NCBI RefSeq assembly: GCF_008868005.1
Contig: NZ_WAAO01000002.1
Span: forward strand, 930,001 to 994,000
Source of the DNA: Microbacterium algeriense
GTDB taxonomy: Bacteria; Actinomycetota; Actinomycetes; Actinomycetales; Microbacteriaceae
Direction: 5' to 3'
DNA: 64,000 nucleotides
Position numbers and translations under genes: made by a program. Below are positions 23,386 to 31,268 of the stretch, piece by piece. The notes below the pieces were generated by a model, which did no database searches, was not told where the DNA came from, and saw only the letters and a program-made list of their open reading frames with translations. Every line of letters begins with the position of its first letter. The stretch's first letter is position 1.

Positions 23386-24638
23386 CCATGGCCACCGTCA
23401 TCCGCCGCCAGCTGCTGGATCTCTCCGTCGAGGAGCACACCCTGACCGTCCCGCTCGTCTGGGACGATCCCGCTGACGCGCGCACGATCGACGTGTTCGC
23501 CGCCGTCGTCTCCCGCGAGGGCGGGGAGTCGCTGCCCTACCTGGTGTTCCTCCAGGGCGGCCCGGGACACGAAGCTCCCCGACCGTTCCACTCCCCGACC
23601 GCCCCGGCGTGGCTCGACCAGGCACTCGCCCACTACCGCGTCGTGCTTCTCGATCAGCGAGGGACAGGACGATCGACCCCCGTGGGGGACGACGACCTGA
23701 CGCGCGGAGCCGATGCCGTCGCCGAGCATCTCACCCACCTCCGCGCCGACGCGATCGTGCGGGACTGCGAGGCACTGCGGGCGCATCTCGGCGCCGACCG
23801 CTGGAGCGTGCTCGGCCAGTCCTTCGGCGGGTTCACGACCCTGGCGTACCTCTCCACGCACGCATCCTCCCTGCAGGACGTCTTCGTCACGGGCGGCCTC
23901 AGCGCCATCGGCCGACGCCCCGACGACGTCTACGCGCTCTGCTACGACAAGATGCGCACGGCGAGCGAACGGTACTACCGACGTTTCCCCGAGCATCGCG
24001 AGGCCATGCGCCGGCTCGTCGACCTCGCCGACGACGGGAAGATCGTGCTGCCGGACGGCGAGGTGGTCTCCCGGTCGCGCCTGCGCTCGGTCGGCTCCGC
24101 GCTCGGCACGGATGACGGCTGGCAGACGGTGTGGTCCCTGCTCGAGCGCGACCCCTCGTCGAACGCGTTCCGCTACGATCTCCTGCACGCGATGCCCTTC
24201 GACGGTCGCAATCCGCTCTACTTCGCGTTCCACGAGTCCAGCTACGCGGACGGGCACGCCACCCGGTGGTCGGCGGAGCGCACCGAGCCGGACGACTTCC
24301 GCGACGATCCAACGCTCTTCACGGGCGAGCACATCCGGCGGGAGTGGACCGAGACCGTCCCGGCCTTCCGCCCCTGGCGCGACGTGACCCTCGCACTGGC
24401 GGAGTTCGCATGGCCGCGGATCTACGACGCGGACGCGATCGCCGCGTCGGATGCGACCGGGGCGGCCGCGGTCTACGTCGACGACGTCTACGTTCCCGTC
24501 GACTTCTCCCTCGAGACCGCCCGGCTGCTGCCGGGGGTGAAGCTGTGGGTGACGAGCGAGCACGAGCACAACGGCCTGCGCACCGGTCCTGTCCTGTCTC
24601 GGCTCATCGACCTCGCACACGGGCGTCGCGTCCGCTGA
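23382..24638 (+). CDS. Alpha/beta hydrolase, S33 prolyl aminopeptidase type
   Basis: A 418-residue cytoplasmic hydrolase of peptidase family S33, whose members release N-terminal proline or act on related small substrates. Seen: oxyanion motif QGGPGHEAPRP, LLDQRGTGRSTP, nucleophile elbow GQSFGGF (Ser near residue 147), and a late EHEHNG His. Length matches the larger actinobacterial proline iminopeptidases. The GTG at 23382 overlaps the DUF262 gene's TGA, so the two are translationally coupled; ATG 23388 is the alternative. The coupling to a restriction-like gene is unexplained. Confidence 0.88.
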   Translation: MTMATVIRRQLLDLSVEEHTLTVPLVWDDPADARTIDVFAAVVSREGGESLPYLVFLQGGPGHEAPRPFHSPTAPAWLDQALAHYRVVLLDQRGTGRSTPVGDDDLTRGADAVAEHLTHLRADAIVRDCEALRAHLGADRWSVLGQSFGGFTTLAYLSTHASSLQDVFVTGGLSAIGRRPDDVYALCYDKMRTASERYYRRFPEHREAMRRLVDLADDGKIVLPDGEVVSRSRLRSVGSALGTDDGWQTVWSLLERDPSSNAFRYDLLHAMPFDGRNPLYFAFHESSYADGHATRWSAERTEPDDFRDDPTLFTGEHIRREWTETVPAFRPWRDVTLALAEFAWPRIYDADAIAASDATGAAAVYVDDVYVPVDFSLETARLLPGVKLWVTSEHEHNGLRTGPVLSRLIDLAHGRRVR

Positions 24639-24692
24639 GGGTCCGCCTCGAGGAGGATGCCGCGCGTCCAGACCCGGCTTATGGTGGGGTCC

Positions 24693-24983
24693 ATGAAGGA
24701 TGTCATGGCGTGGACGACGCTGGCCTTCGTGCTCGTCACGGGGCCTGCGCTCCTCATCATGGGGATGATGCACACGTTCTCCCGCAAACCGGTCGAGCAG
24801 AAGTACGAGCACGGCGCGGGCGGCGGCCTGGTCGGGGTCTTCGACGCCGTGTGGTCGCCCAGCGCGCACGAGGCCGGCCAGGAGCGTGACCGGCAGACCA
24901 GGCGCACAGCACCGGCACCCGCCCCCGGCGATCCGCCCGGCGCGCTCGAGGACGGCCGGATCGTCATCCACGTCCGCGAATGA
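24693..24983 (+). CDS. Small single-pass membrane protein, unknown
   Basis: A 96-residue protein. Residues about 7-27 (TTLAFVLVTGPALLIMGMMH) form one transmembrane helix, followed by a basic and acidic cytoplasmic-type tail with a Pro/Ala-rich segment (RTAPAPAPGDPPGALEDG). The ATG at 24693 is preceded by GGTGGGG. No family was recognised. It is 54 bp after the S33 hydrolase and is closed by the terminator at 24984-25021. Confidence 0.65.
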   Translation: MKDVMAWTTLAFVLVTGPALLIMGMMHTFSRKPVEQKYEHGAGGGLVGVFDAVWSPSAHEAGQERDRQTRRTAPAPAPGDPPGALEDGRIVIHVRE

Positions 24984-25021
24984 CGAAGGCCCCTCGATTC
25001 CGGGGAATCGAGGGGCCTTCG
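24984..25021. terminator. Bidirectional terminator
   Basis: Perfectly complementary arms (24984-25001 and 25004-25021), with the innermost pairs opening to form the loop, lie between the small membrane-protein gene and the convergent rpmE2. Confidence 0.85.
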
Positions 25022-25033
25022 CGGAAGCGGTCG

Positions 25034-25291
25034 TTACTTGGACGACCCGCCGAAGCCCTTGAAGCGCTGGTTGAACTTCTCGACGCGGCCGGCCGAGTCC
25101 ATGATGCGCTGCTTGCCCGTGTAGAAGGGGTGCGAGGCCGAGGAGATCTCGACGTCGATCACCGGGTACTCCACGCCGTCCAGCTCGATGGTCTTGTCGC
25201 TGGTCACGGTCGAACGGGTGAGGAACGTCTCGCCCGAGCCGAGGTCGCGGAACACGACAGCCTTGTAGTCGGGGTGAATGTCAGTCTTCAT
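25034..25291 (-). CDS. rpmE2: 50S ribosomal protein L31 type B
   Basis: An 85-residue ribosomal protein. It begins [16 protein letters not shown] and includes [20 protein letters not shown], typical of type B. It has no cysteine, so it is the zinc-free (C-minus) paralogue that can replace zinc-binding L31 when zinc is scarce. Such genes are usually Zur-controlled, but I found no clear Zur palindrome upstream. The ribosome-binding site is AAGGA, and TAGAAT at about 25362-25369 on the minus strand is a possible -10. Confidence 0.96.
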   Translation of the reverse strand: MKTDIHPDYKAVVFRDLGSGETFLTRSTVTSDKTIELDGVEYPVIDVEISSASHPFYTGKQRIMDSAGRVEKFNQRFKGFGGSSK

Positions 25292-25374
25292 GGGATTCCT
25301 TAGTTGCTGCCCTGGATTGTGCCAGGGACGAGGGAAGTCTGCGGTGCAGAGAGCACCAAGGGTCGATTCTATCA

Positions 25375-25399
25375 GTACTTCGACCAGCTCAGTAACCCA
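25375..25399. repeat. Diverged single copy of the TTCGAC..GCTCAG element
   Basis: CTTCGACCAGCTCAGTAACCC resembles the core of the repeats at 662-748 and 20283-20305. It sits between rpmE2 and the ABC ATPase gene. Confidence 0.6.
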
Positions 25400-25422
25400 G
25401 GCGGATGAGGTCGGCGCCGGGG

Positions 25423-26208
25423 TCAGGAGGCGGCGCGAGCCGCGTACCGACCGTCTTCGCTGGTCAGGGTGATCGGCATGCCGAAGGTCTCACCGAGTGC
25501 CTCGGCGGTGAGCGTCTCCGCCAGGGGGCCGGCAGCGACGACCGAGCCGTCTCGGATCAGCATCACGTGCGTGAACCCGACGGGGATCTCCTCGACGTGA
25601 TGCGTGACCATGAGCATGGCCGGGGTGGTCGGCGCGGAGGCGTATCCGCTGAGTAGCGCCAGCAGCTCCTCGCGGGAGCCGAGATCGAGGGAGGCCGTGG
25701 GCTCGTCGAGGAGCAGCAGCTCAGGGTCGGTCATGACCGCTCGCGCGATCTGCACGCGCTTCTGCTCGCCATCGCTGAGCGTGCCGAAGGTGCGATCGGC
25801 CAGGTGCTCCAGACGCCAGTCGCCCAGCACACGCAGCGCGCGGCGCTCGTCGATGGCTTCGTAGTCCTCGTTCCAGCGACCGAGGACGGAGTAGGCGGCG
25901 GTGAGGACCGTGTTCAGGACGGTCTCGTCGCGGGGGATGCGCTTGGCCATCGCGGACGACGCGAAGCCGATACGCGGACGCAGCTCGAAGACGTCCGTGC
26001 GTCCCAGGGTCTCCCCCAGGACGGTCACCGTTCCGGATGTCGGGTGCATGAGCGTGTCGGCCAGCTGCAGCAGCGTCGTCTTGCCCGCGCCGTTCGGTCC
26101 GAGGATCACCCACCGCTGATCGTCCGCGACCTCCCAGGTCACGTGATCGATGATGTTGCGCCCCTCTCGGCGCACGACGACGTCGGTGAATTCCAGAGCG
26201 CTCGGCAT
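25423..26208 (-). CDS. ABC transporter ATP-binding protein
   Basis: A 261-residue single ABC ATPase. Walker [10 protein letters not shown] (about residues 37-45), Q-loop region [12 protein letters not shown], signature [14 protein letters not shown], Walker [14 protein letters not shown] and switch His in MVTHHVEE. No permease or binding protein is adjacent, so it is either an orphan or a soluble-type ABC protein like YlmA/ModF. It follows glgA by 17 bp but has its own TAGGCT hexamer 6 nt before the ATG, so it may be both co-transcribed and separately started. Confidence 0.88.
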   Translation of the reverse strand: MPSALEFTDVVVRREGRNIIDHVTWEVADDQRWVILGPNGAGKTTLLQLADTLMHPTSGTVTVLGETLGRTDVFELRPRIGFASSAMAKRIPRDETVLNTVLTAAYSVLGRWNEDYEAIDERRALRVLGDWRLEHLADRTFGTLSDGEQKRVQIARAVMTDPELLLLDEPTASLDLGSREELLALLSGYASAPTTPAMLMVTHHVEEIPVGFTHVMLIRDGSVVAAGPLAETLTAEALGETFGMPITLTSEDGRYAARAAS

Positions 26209-26214
26209 GGTCCC

Positions 26215-26220
26215 AGCCTA
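26215..26220 (-). promoter_or_regulatory. -10 hexamer TAGGCT of the ABC ATPase gene (leaderless)
   Basis: TAGGCT lies 6 nt before the ATG on the minus strand, inside the 17-bp gap after glgA. Confidence 0.5.
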
Positions 26221-26225
26221 TCGGC

Positions 26226-27410
26226 TCAGGCGGTCAGCTCCGCGTAGAGCGCGCGCGTCGTCTCGGCGATGGCGGCCCAGCTGAAGTCGGCTCGCGCACG
26301 CTCGCGCCCCGCCTCGCCGTACGCGCGCGCCCGCTCCGGATCCATCGCGACCTCGGTCAGCACGGCGGCGAGGTCGGCGACGTAGCGATCCGGATCCACG
26401 GGGGTCCCTGTGCCGTCCTGCAGCTGCTCGATCGGGACCAGTCTTCCCGTGACATCGTCCGCGACCACCTCTGGGATGCCGCCCGTGGCGGTGCCGACGA
26501 CCGCAGCCCCACAGGCCATCGCCTCGAGGTTCACGATCCCGAGCGGCTCGTAGATCGACGGGCAGACGAAGGTCGTGGCGGCGGTGAGGATCGCCGACAG
26601 CTCCTCCCGCGGCAGCATCCGCTCGATCCAGATCACGCCGTCCCGGGTCTCCTGCAACCCGCGCACGCCCTCCTGGACCTCGGCCATGATCTCCGGCGTG
26701 TCGGGAGCCCCGGCGCAGAGCACGAGCTGCACCTCCGGGGGCAGCAGCCGAGCCGCCCGCACGAGGTACGGCAGTCCCTTCTGCCGGGTGATGCGCCCGA
26801 CGAAGACGACGGACGGACGGCTCGGGTCGAGACCGATCGACCGCAGGAACGCCTCGTCCTCCACCGGATGCCACCTCTCCACGTCGATGCCGTTGTGGAT
26901 CACGCGCACCTTGGCCGGGTCGACCTGGGGGTAGCTGCGGAGGATGTCGGCGCGCATTCCGGCGCTGACCGCGATCACCGCCGCCGCGTTCTCGTAGGCG
27001 AGACGCTCGATGCCGCTGGAGATCGCGTAACCGCCGCCGAGCTGTTCCGCCTTCCAGGGGCGCAGCGGCTCCAGGCTGTGCGCGGTGAGCACGTGCGGGA
27101 TGCCGTGCAGCTGTGCGGCGAGGTGTCCGGCGAAGTTCGCGTACCACGTGTGCGAGTGCACCACGTCGGCGTCTGCGATGGCCGACACGATCTCGAGATC
27201 CGTCCCCAGCGTCTGCAGCGCGGCGTTCGCGCCGGCGAGCTCGAGGGGAGTCCGGTAGGCGAAGGTGTCATGCTCGTCCCGCGGATCGCCGAACGCGCGG
27301 ACGCGCACCTCGATGTCCTGCCTGAGGGCTGCGACGAGCTCGGCCACGTGCACGCCGGCACCGCCGTACACCGCGGGCGGATACTCCTTGGTGATCATCT
27401 CAACTCGCAT
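26226..27410 (-). CDS. glgA: Actinobacterial glycogen synthase / alpha-maltose-1-phosphate synthase (GT4)
   Basis: A 394-residue GT-B glycosyltransferase of family GT4. It begins MRVEMITKEYPPAVYGGAGV and has VLTAHSLEPLRPWKAEQLGG, FVGRITRQKG and the acceptor/donor motif SIYEPLGIVNLEAMACG. These segments closely resemble Mycobacterium Rv1212c, which was shown to make maltose 1-phosphate from ADP-glucose and glucose 1-phosphate (GlgM), feeding the GlgE route. So the true product may be maltose 1-phosphate rather than linear glycogen. It is divergent from glgC with 46 bp between the starts, the same arrangement as in Mycobacterium. Confidence 0.92.
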   Translation of the reverse strand: MRVEMITKEYPPAVYGGAGVHVAELVAALRQDIEVRVRAFGDPRDEHDTFAYRTPLELAGANAALQTLGTDLEIVSAIADADVVHSHTWYANFAGHLAAQLHGIPHVLTAHSLEPLRPWKAEQLGGGYAISSGIERLAYENAAAVIAVSAGMRADILRSYPQVDPAKVRVIHNGIDVERWHPVEDEAFLRSIGLDPSRPSVVFVGRITRQKGLPYLVRAARLLPPEVQLVLCAGAPDTPEIMAEVQEGVRGLQETRDGVIWIERMLPREELSAILTAATTFVCPSIYEPLGIVNLEAMACGAAVVGTATGGIPEVVADDVTGRLVPIEQLQDGTGTPVDPDRYVADLAAVLTEVAMDPERARAYGEAGRERARADFSWAAIAETTRALYAELTA

Positions 27411-27416
27411 GTCTGA

Positions 27417-27422
27417 ACGCTA
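27417..27422 (-). promoter_or_regulatory. -10 hexamer TAGCGT of glgA (leaderless)
   Basis: TAGCGT is 6 nt before the ATG on the minus strand; no ribosome-binding site is present. Confidence 0.6.
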
Positions 27423-27444
27423 GTACAGCGACGAGGAAGCCATC

Positions 27445-27450
27445 TATGGT
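27445..27450 (+). promoter_or_regulatory. -10 hexamer TATGGT of glgC (leaderless)
   Basis: TATGGT is 6 nt before the ATG at 27457. The glgA and glgC -10 hexamers are 22 bp apart, so the two promoters overlap at their -35 regions. Confidence 0.6.
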
Positions 27451-27456
27451 TGACCC

Positions 27457-28698
27457 ATGTCCGCTCCAAAGAAGGTCTTCGGGATCATCCTCGCCGGCGG
27501 CGAGGGCAAGCGCCTCATGCCCCTCACCGCGGATCGCGCGAAACCCGCCGTGCCCTTCGGCGGGCAGTACCGCCTGATCGATTTCGCGATCTCGAACCTC
27601 ATCAACTCCGGTCTGCGTCAGATCGTCGTGCTGACGCAGTACAAGTCGCACAGTCTCGACCGACACATCTCGCAGACCTGGCGGATGTCGGCCCTGCTCG
27701 ACTCGTATGTCGCGTCGGTGCCCGCACAGCAGCGCCTCGGCAAGCGGTGGTTCTCCGGATCGGCCGACGCCATTCTGCAGAGCATGAACCTGATCAACGA
27801 CGAGAAGCCCGACATCGTCGTGGTGATCGGCGCCGACCACGTGTACCGCATGGACTTCCGGCAGATGCTCGAAGCGCACATCGCCTCGGGCGCCAAAGCG
27901 ACCGTTGCCGGCATCCGTCAGCCGATCGCGCTGGCCTCGCAGTTCGGCGTGATCGATGCCGACGCGGAGTCCGGCCGGATCAAGCAGTTCCTCGAGAAGC
28001 CGACGGATGCCACGGGTCTGGACGACTCGCCGCACGAGGTGCTCGCCTCGATGGGCAACTACATCTTCGACGCCGACGCGCTGATCGCCGCGGTCGAAGC
28101 CGACGGCGAATCCCCCGTGTCCGGTCACGACATGGGCGGCGACATCGTCCCCTACTTCGTCGAGCGCGGCGAGGCCGGCTACTACGACATGAAGCAGAAC
28201 GAGGTGCCGGGCTCCTCGCCGCGCGACCGCTCGTACTGGCGCGACGTGGGGACGATCGATTCCTTCTTCGATGCGCACCGCGACCTGATCTCGACGCTGC
28301 CGATCTTCAACCTCTACAACATGGAATGGCCGATCCACTCGCAGGCGGTCAACTCCCCGCCCGCGAAGTTCGTCCGCGACTCGGTGGGCCGCATCGGCAA
28401 CGCGATCGACTCGATCGTCTCCCTCGGGTCGGTGCTCTCCGGCACGCATCTCGAGAGGAGCGTCGTGGGGCCCTGGACTCTCGCGGGCGGCGGATCCACC
28501 ATCACGGACTCTGTCGTCTTCGATCACGTGCAGGTCGGACAGGGGGCCCGCGTGCACAGGGCGATCCTGGACAAGAACGTCGTGCTGGCGGACGGTGCGA
28601 CGGTCGGCGTCGACCGCGAGCGGGACCTGTCCCGCGGATTCACCGTGACGGAGTCGGGGATCACCGTCGTCGGCAAGGGCGTCTTCATCGAACGCTGA
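27457..28698 (+). CDS. glgC: Glucose-1-phosphate adenylyltransferase
   Basis: A 413-residue nucleotidyltransferase making ADP-glucose from glucose 1-phosphate and ATP, the committed step to glycogen. The N-terminal signature is [26 protein letters not shown] in pieces (residues about 11-36), with [15 protein letters not shown], the catalytic Asp in [10 protein letters not shown], and a C-terminal left-handed beta helix ([30 protein letters not shown]). Shares a promoter region with glgA. Confidence 0.96.
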   Translation: MSAPKKVFGIILAGGEGKRLMPLTADRAKPAVPFGGQYRLIDFAISNLINSGLRQIVVLTQYKSHSLDRHISQTWRMSALLDSYVASVPAQQRLGKRWFSGSADAILQSMNLINDEKPDIVVVIGADHVYRMDFRQMLEAHIASGAKATVAGIRQPIALASQFGVIDADAESGRIKQFLEKPTDATGLDDSPHEVLASMGNYIFDADALIAAVEADGESPVSGHDMGGDIVPYFVERGEAGYYDMKQNEVPGSSPRDRSYWRDVGTIDSFFDAHRDLISTLPIFNLYNMEWPIHSQAVNSPPAKFVRDSVGRIGNAIDSIVSLGSVLSGTHLERSVVGPWTLAGGGSTITDSVVFDHVQVGQGARVHRAILDKNVVLADGATVGVDRERDLSRGFTVTESGITVVGKGVFIER

Positions 28699-28728
28699 GC
28701 AGCGGCGCGACGGCCGCCGCGGGATCGC

Positions 28729-28734
28729 TAGGCT
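28729..28734 (+). promoter_or_regulatory. -10 hexamer TAGGCT of serB (leaderless)
   Basis: TAGGCT lies 6 nt before the GTG at 28741, with no ribosome-binding site between. Confidence 0.6.
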
Positions 28735-28740
28735 CGACGG

Positions 28741-29376
28741 GTGACCGCTGCGCGCTTCCTCGTCGTCCTCGATGCCGATTCCACCCTCATCCGGAACGAG
28801 GTGATCGAGCTGCTCGCCGATGAGGCCGGACGACGCGACGAGGTCCAGGCGGCGACGGAAGCGGCCATGCGCGGCGAGGTCGATTTCGCGGCGAGCCTGC
28901 GCTCCCGCGTGGCGGCGCTGGAAGGCGTCCCCGTCTCGGCGTTCGAGCGGGTCCGCGGTCGCATCGAGCCGACGCCGGGAGTGCGTGAGCTCACGACGGC
29001 CGTGCACGAGCGGGGCGGTGTGGTGGGCGTGGTGTCGGGCGGCTTCCACGAGATCCTCGACGACATCGCGCCCCGACTCGGGGTGGATCGCTGGCGGGCC
29101 AATCGCCTCGAACTCGCGGACGGCGCCTTGTCCGGGCGCGTCGACGGCGAGATCGTGGACGGCGCTGCGAAGGCATCCTCGCTGCAGGAATGGGCATCCG
29201 AGCTCGGCGTGCCCGCTCGCGCGACGATCGCGATCGGCGACGGCGCCAACGACCTGCCCATGATGGCCGTGGCCGGACTGGGCCTCGCCTTCAACGCGAA
29301 GCCCGCCGTCCGTGAGGCCGCGAGCCTCGTGATCGGCCCGCAGGATCTGGCCGCGGTCATCCCGCTGCTCCCCTAG
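28741..29376 (+). CDS. serB: Phosphoserine phosphatase
   Basis: A 211-residue HAD-superfamily phosphatase that makes serine from phosphoserine. Motif I is LDADSTLIRNEVIE (DxDST, nucleophile Asp near residue 11), motif II is GVVSGGFHE, and motif IV is GDGANDLPMMAVAGLGLAFNAKP. There is no N-terminal ACT domain, so this is the short form. The GTG start follows TAGGCT by 6 nt. It is 42 bp after glgC but probably has its own promoter. Confidence 0.93.
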   Translation: MTAARFLVVLDADSTLIRNEVIELLADEAGRRDEVQAATEAAMRGEVDFAASLRSRVAALEGVPVSAFERVRGRIEPTPGVRELTTAVHERGGVVGVVSGGFHEILDDIAPRLGVDRWRANRLELADGALSGRVDGEIVDGAAKASSLQEWASELGVPARATIAIGDGANDLPMMAVAGLGLAFNAKPAVREAASLVIGPQDLAAVIPLLP

Positions 29377-29424
29377 CCCGTCGCAGATCCGCACCCCATC
29401 GCACCCCGAGCCCCCGATCCCTGC

Positions 29425-29518
29425 GACCCCGTGCGGAAACCACGACCCCGTGCGGAACTGCGACCCCGCTGCAGAACTGCGACCCCGCGCGGAAGCTGCG
29501 ACCGCATACGGAACCAGC
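29425..29518. repeat. Degenerate tandem array of five 18-19-bp units
   Basis: Five units, each starting GACC and containing GCGGAA-NN-YGC variants, run at 29425-29443, 29444-29461, 29462-29480, 29481-29499 and 29500-29518. They resemble the perfect array at 29579-29654 but have diverged. The serB to hydrolase gap is 332 bp and holds nothing else apart from the next promoter. Confidence 0.85.
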
Positions 29519-29578
29519 AACTCCGCCGGCACGGCGCAGATTCTCGGCCCCGTCGCAGCAATTCACCCGAAGCCGTGC

Positions 29579-29672
29579 GACGCCGGGCGGAAACTGCGAC
29601 GCCGGGCGGAAACTGCGACGCCGGGCGGAAACTGCGACGCCGGGCGGAAACTGCGACGCCGCGCGGGGGCGG
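29579..29672. repeat. Tandem array of four perfect 19-bp units plus partial fifth
   Basis: GACGCCGGGCGGAAACTGC repeats exactly at 29579, 29598, 29617 and 29636, then a truncated variant GACGCCGCGCGGGGGCGG follows. It lies 25 bp upstream of the alpha/beta hydrolase's -10 hexamer. Each unit is not a clear palindrome. Confidence 0.95.
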
Positions 29673-29696
29673 GGTGCGGATGTCGGGGGTGGGCGC

Positions 29697-29702
29697 TAGC
29701 GT
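29697..29702 (+). promoter_or_regulatory. -10 hexamer TAGCGT of the alpha/beta hydrolase gene (leaderless)
   Basis: TAGCGT lies 6 nt before the ATG at 29709. The perfect 19-bp array ends just upstream, over the usual -35 and activator region. Confidence 0.6.
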
Positions 29703-29708
29703 CTGCGC

Positions 29709-30404
29709 ATGGACATCATCCTCATCCCCGGACTCTGGCTCGATGCCTCCAGCTGGGAAGACGTGACGCCGGCCCTCGAGCGGGCTGGCCATCGGACGCA
29801 CCCGTTGTCCCTCCCTGGACTGGGTGAACCGGCCTCTGCCTCGGCGGGCATCGGTATCGCGGACTGGATCGCGGCTGCCGTCGCCGCTGTCGACGCCGCC
29901 CCGGGCGAGGTGGTCGTCGTCGGGCACAGCGGCGGAGGCAACGTCGCATGGGGCGTGGCGGACGCTCGTCCGGATCGGGTGCGGCGGGTCGTCTTCGTTG
30001 ACGCCGTGCCTCCGCCCGCCGGGACGGGGATCAGCGAGTTCACGGTCGTGGACGGCGTCGTACCGTTCCCCGGCTGGGACTTCTTCCCCGAGGAGGACGT
30101 GCACGATCTCGATGAGCCCACCCGCGCCCGCACGGCACCTCTCACACGGAGCGTCCCGGCCCGCGTGCCGACCGATGGCATCACGCTGGAGAACCCGGAC
30201 CGATACCACGTGCCGGTGACGCTGCTGATGGGCGGACTCGATCAGCCGACCTTCGAGGGCATGATCGAGCAGTGGGGGCCCTACGCCGAGGAGTACCGGG
30301 CCATCCAGGACGCCGAAGTCATCCGGATCGGCTCCGGACACTGGCCGCAGTTCTCCGTGCCGGAGCGTCTCAGCGAGCTCCTCGTCGCCGCCGTGGATCG
30401 CTGA
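29709..30404 (+). CDS. Alpha/beta hydrolase
   Basis: A 231-residue hydrolase of the EstA/YqjL-like AB-hydrolase 6 type. MDIILIPGLWLDASSWEDV carries the oxyanion loop, GHSGGGN the nucleophile (Ser near residue 78), and SGHWPQFSVPERL the catalytic His; the acid is probably in MGGLDQPTFEG. Substrate unknown. It begins 37 bp after the perfect 19-bp repeat array and ends 15 bp before the convergent fabG stop. Confidence 0.88.
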   Translation: MDIILIPGLWLDASSWEDVTPALERAGHRTHPLSLPGLGEPASASAGIGIADWIAAAVAAVDAAPGEVVVVGHSGGGNVAWGVADARPDRVRRVVFVDAVPPPAGTGISEFTVVDGVVPFPGWDFFPEEDVHDLDEPTRARTAPLTRSVPARVPTDGITLENPDRYHVPVTLLMGGLDQPTFEGMIEQWGPYAEEYRAIQDAEVIRIGSGHWPQFSVPERLSELLVAAVDR

Positions 30405-30419
30405 GGTCGGGCTTCGAGG

Positions 30420-31130
30420 TCAGTGACCCATCCCGAGACCGCCGTCGACCGGGATGACGGCGCCGGAGATGTAGCCCGCGTCGTCGCCGGCCAGCCAGGT
30501 CACCACGCCCGCGACCTCGTCCGGGGTGGCGAACCGACCGGCAGGGATGTTGGCCTTGTACTGCTTCTGGGTCTCCTCGGGGAGTTCCGCGGTCATATCG
30601 GTCTCGATGAATCCGGGGGCGACGACGTTCGCGGTGATGCCGCGGCCTCCGAGTTCGCGGGTGAGCGACCGGGCGAACCCGACGAGCGCGCTCTTGGACG
30701 CGGAGTAGTTGACCTGCCCTGCCGAGCCGTAGAGACCGACGACGCTCGAGATCAGGATGACGCGGCCGAAGCGCGCACGGAGCATGCCCTTCGATGCCCG
30801 CTTGACGACGCGGAAAGTGCCACCGAGGTTGGTCGCGACCACGCTGTCGAAGTCGTCCTCGCTCATGCGCAGGAGCAGCGTGTCCTTGGTGATGCCGGCG
30901 TTCGCGACGACGATCTCGACGGGACCGAGTTGCTGCTCGACCTCGGTGAATGCCGCGTCGAGTGCCGCGGCATCCGTCACATCCGCACGCACGGTGAGCG
31001 TTCCCTCGGGTCCCTCACCGCTGCGGGCGGTCACGGCGACGCGATAGCCCTCCGTGACGAAGCGCTCGGCGATCGCACGACCGATTCCCCGATTGCCACC
31101 GGTGACGAGGACGACGCGCTGAGCACTCAT
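30420..31130 (-). CDS. fabG: 3-oxoacyl-ACP reductase
   Basis: A 236-residue SDR that reduces 3-oxoacyl-ACP with NADPH in fatty acid elongation. Glycine motif TGGNRGIGRAIA, NAGITKD, catalytic Ser and Tyr/Lys in ISSVVGLYGSAGQVNYSASK, and C-terminal GAVIPVDGGLGMGH. ATG 31130 is chosen for its AGGAG site and the family N-terminus. It is separate from the fabD-fabF operon. Other SDR roles are possible, but the GMGH ending is typical of actinobacterial FabG. Confidence 0.92.
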   Translation of the reverse strand: MSAQRVVLVTGGNRGIGRAIAERFVTEGYRVAVTARSGEGPEGTLTVRADVTDAAALDAAFTEVEQQLGPVEIVVANAGITKDTLLLRMSEDDFDSVVATNLGGTFRVVKRASKGMLRARFGRVILISSVVGLYGSAGQVNYSASKSALVGFARSLTRELGGRGITANVVAPGFIETDMTAELPEETQKQYKANIPAGRFATPDEVAGVVTWLAGDDAGYISGAVIPVDGGLGMGH

Positions 31131-31217
31131 GGGGGAACTCCTGATCTGTACCGAGGATCCGGGATCCCGGACCGTCAACGATCCTACCGACCGCGCCCGT
31201 TCCGACCGCGTCGGTGT

Positions 31218-31246
31218 TTGACACGCGACCACGGTCCTGGAACCCT
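31218..31246 (+). promoter_or_regulatory. Sigma-70-type promoter of the DUF4190 gene
   Basis: TTGACA (31218-31223), a 17-bp spacer and AACCCT (31241-31246). The expected start is near 31253, giving a short leader with GAAAGGG before the GTG at 31269. Confidence 0.55.
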
Positions 31247-31268
31247 GATCGTGACGAAAGGGTTCCTC

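Noticed and set aside
25292..25422. Zur box for rpmE2
   Set aside because: Expected for a zinc-free L31 gene, but no convincing TGAAAATGATTTTCA-like palindrome was found in the upstream region.
29425..29672. CRISPR array or short coding repeat protein
   Set aside because: No spacers between the 18-19-bp units and no cas genes; the arrays lie between a stop codon and the next promoter, and mixed 18/19-bp periods break any reading frame.
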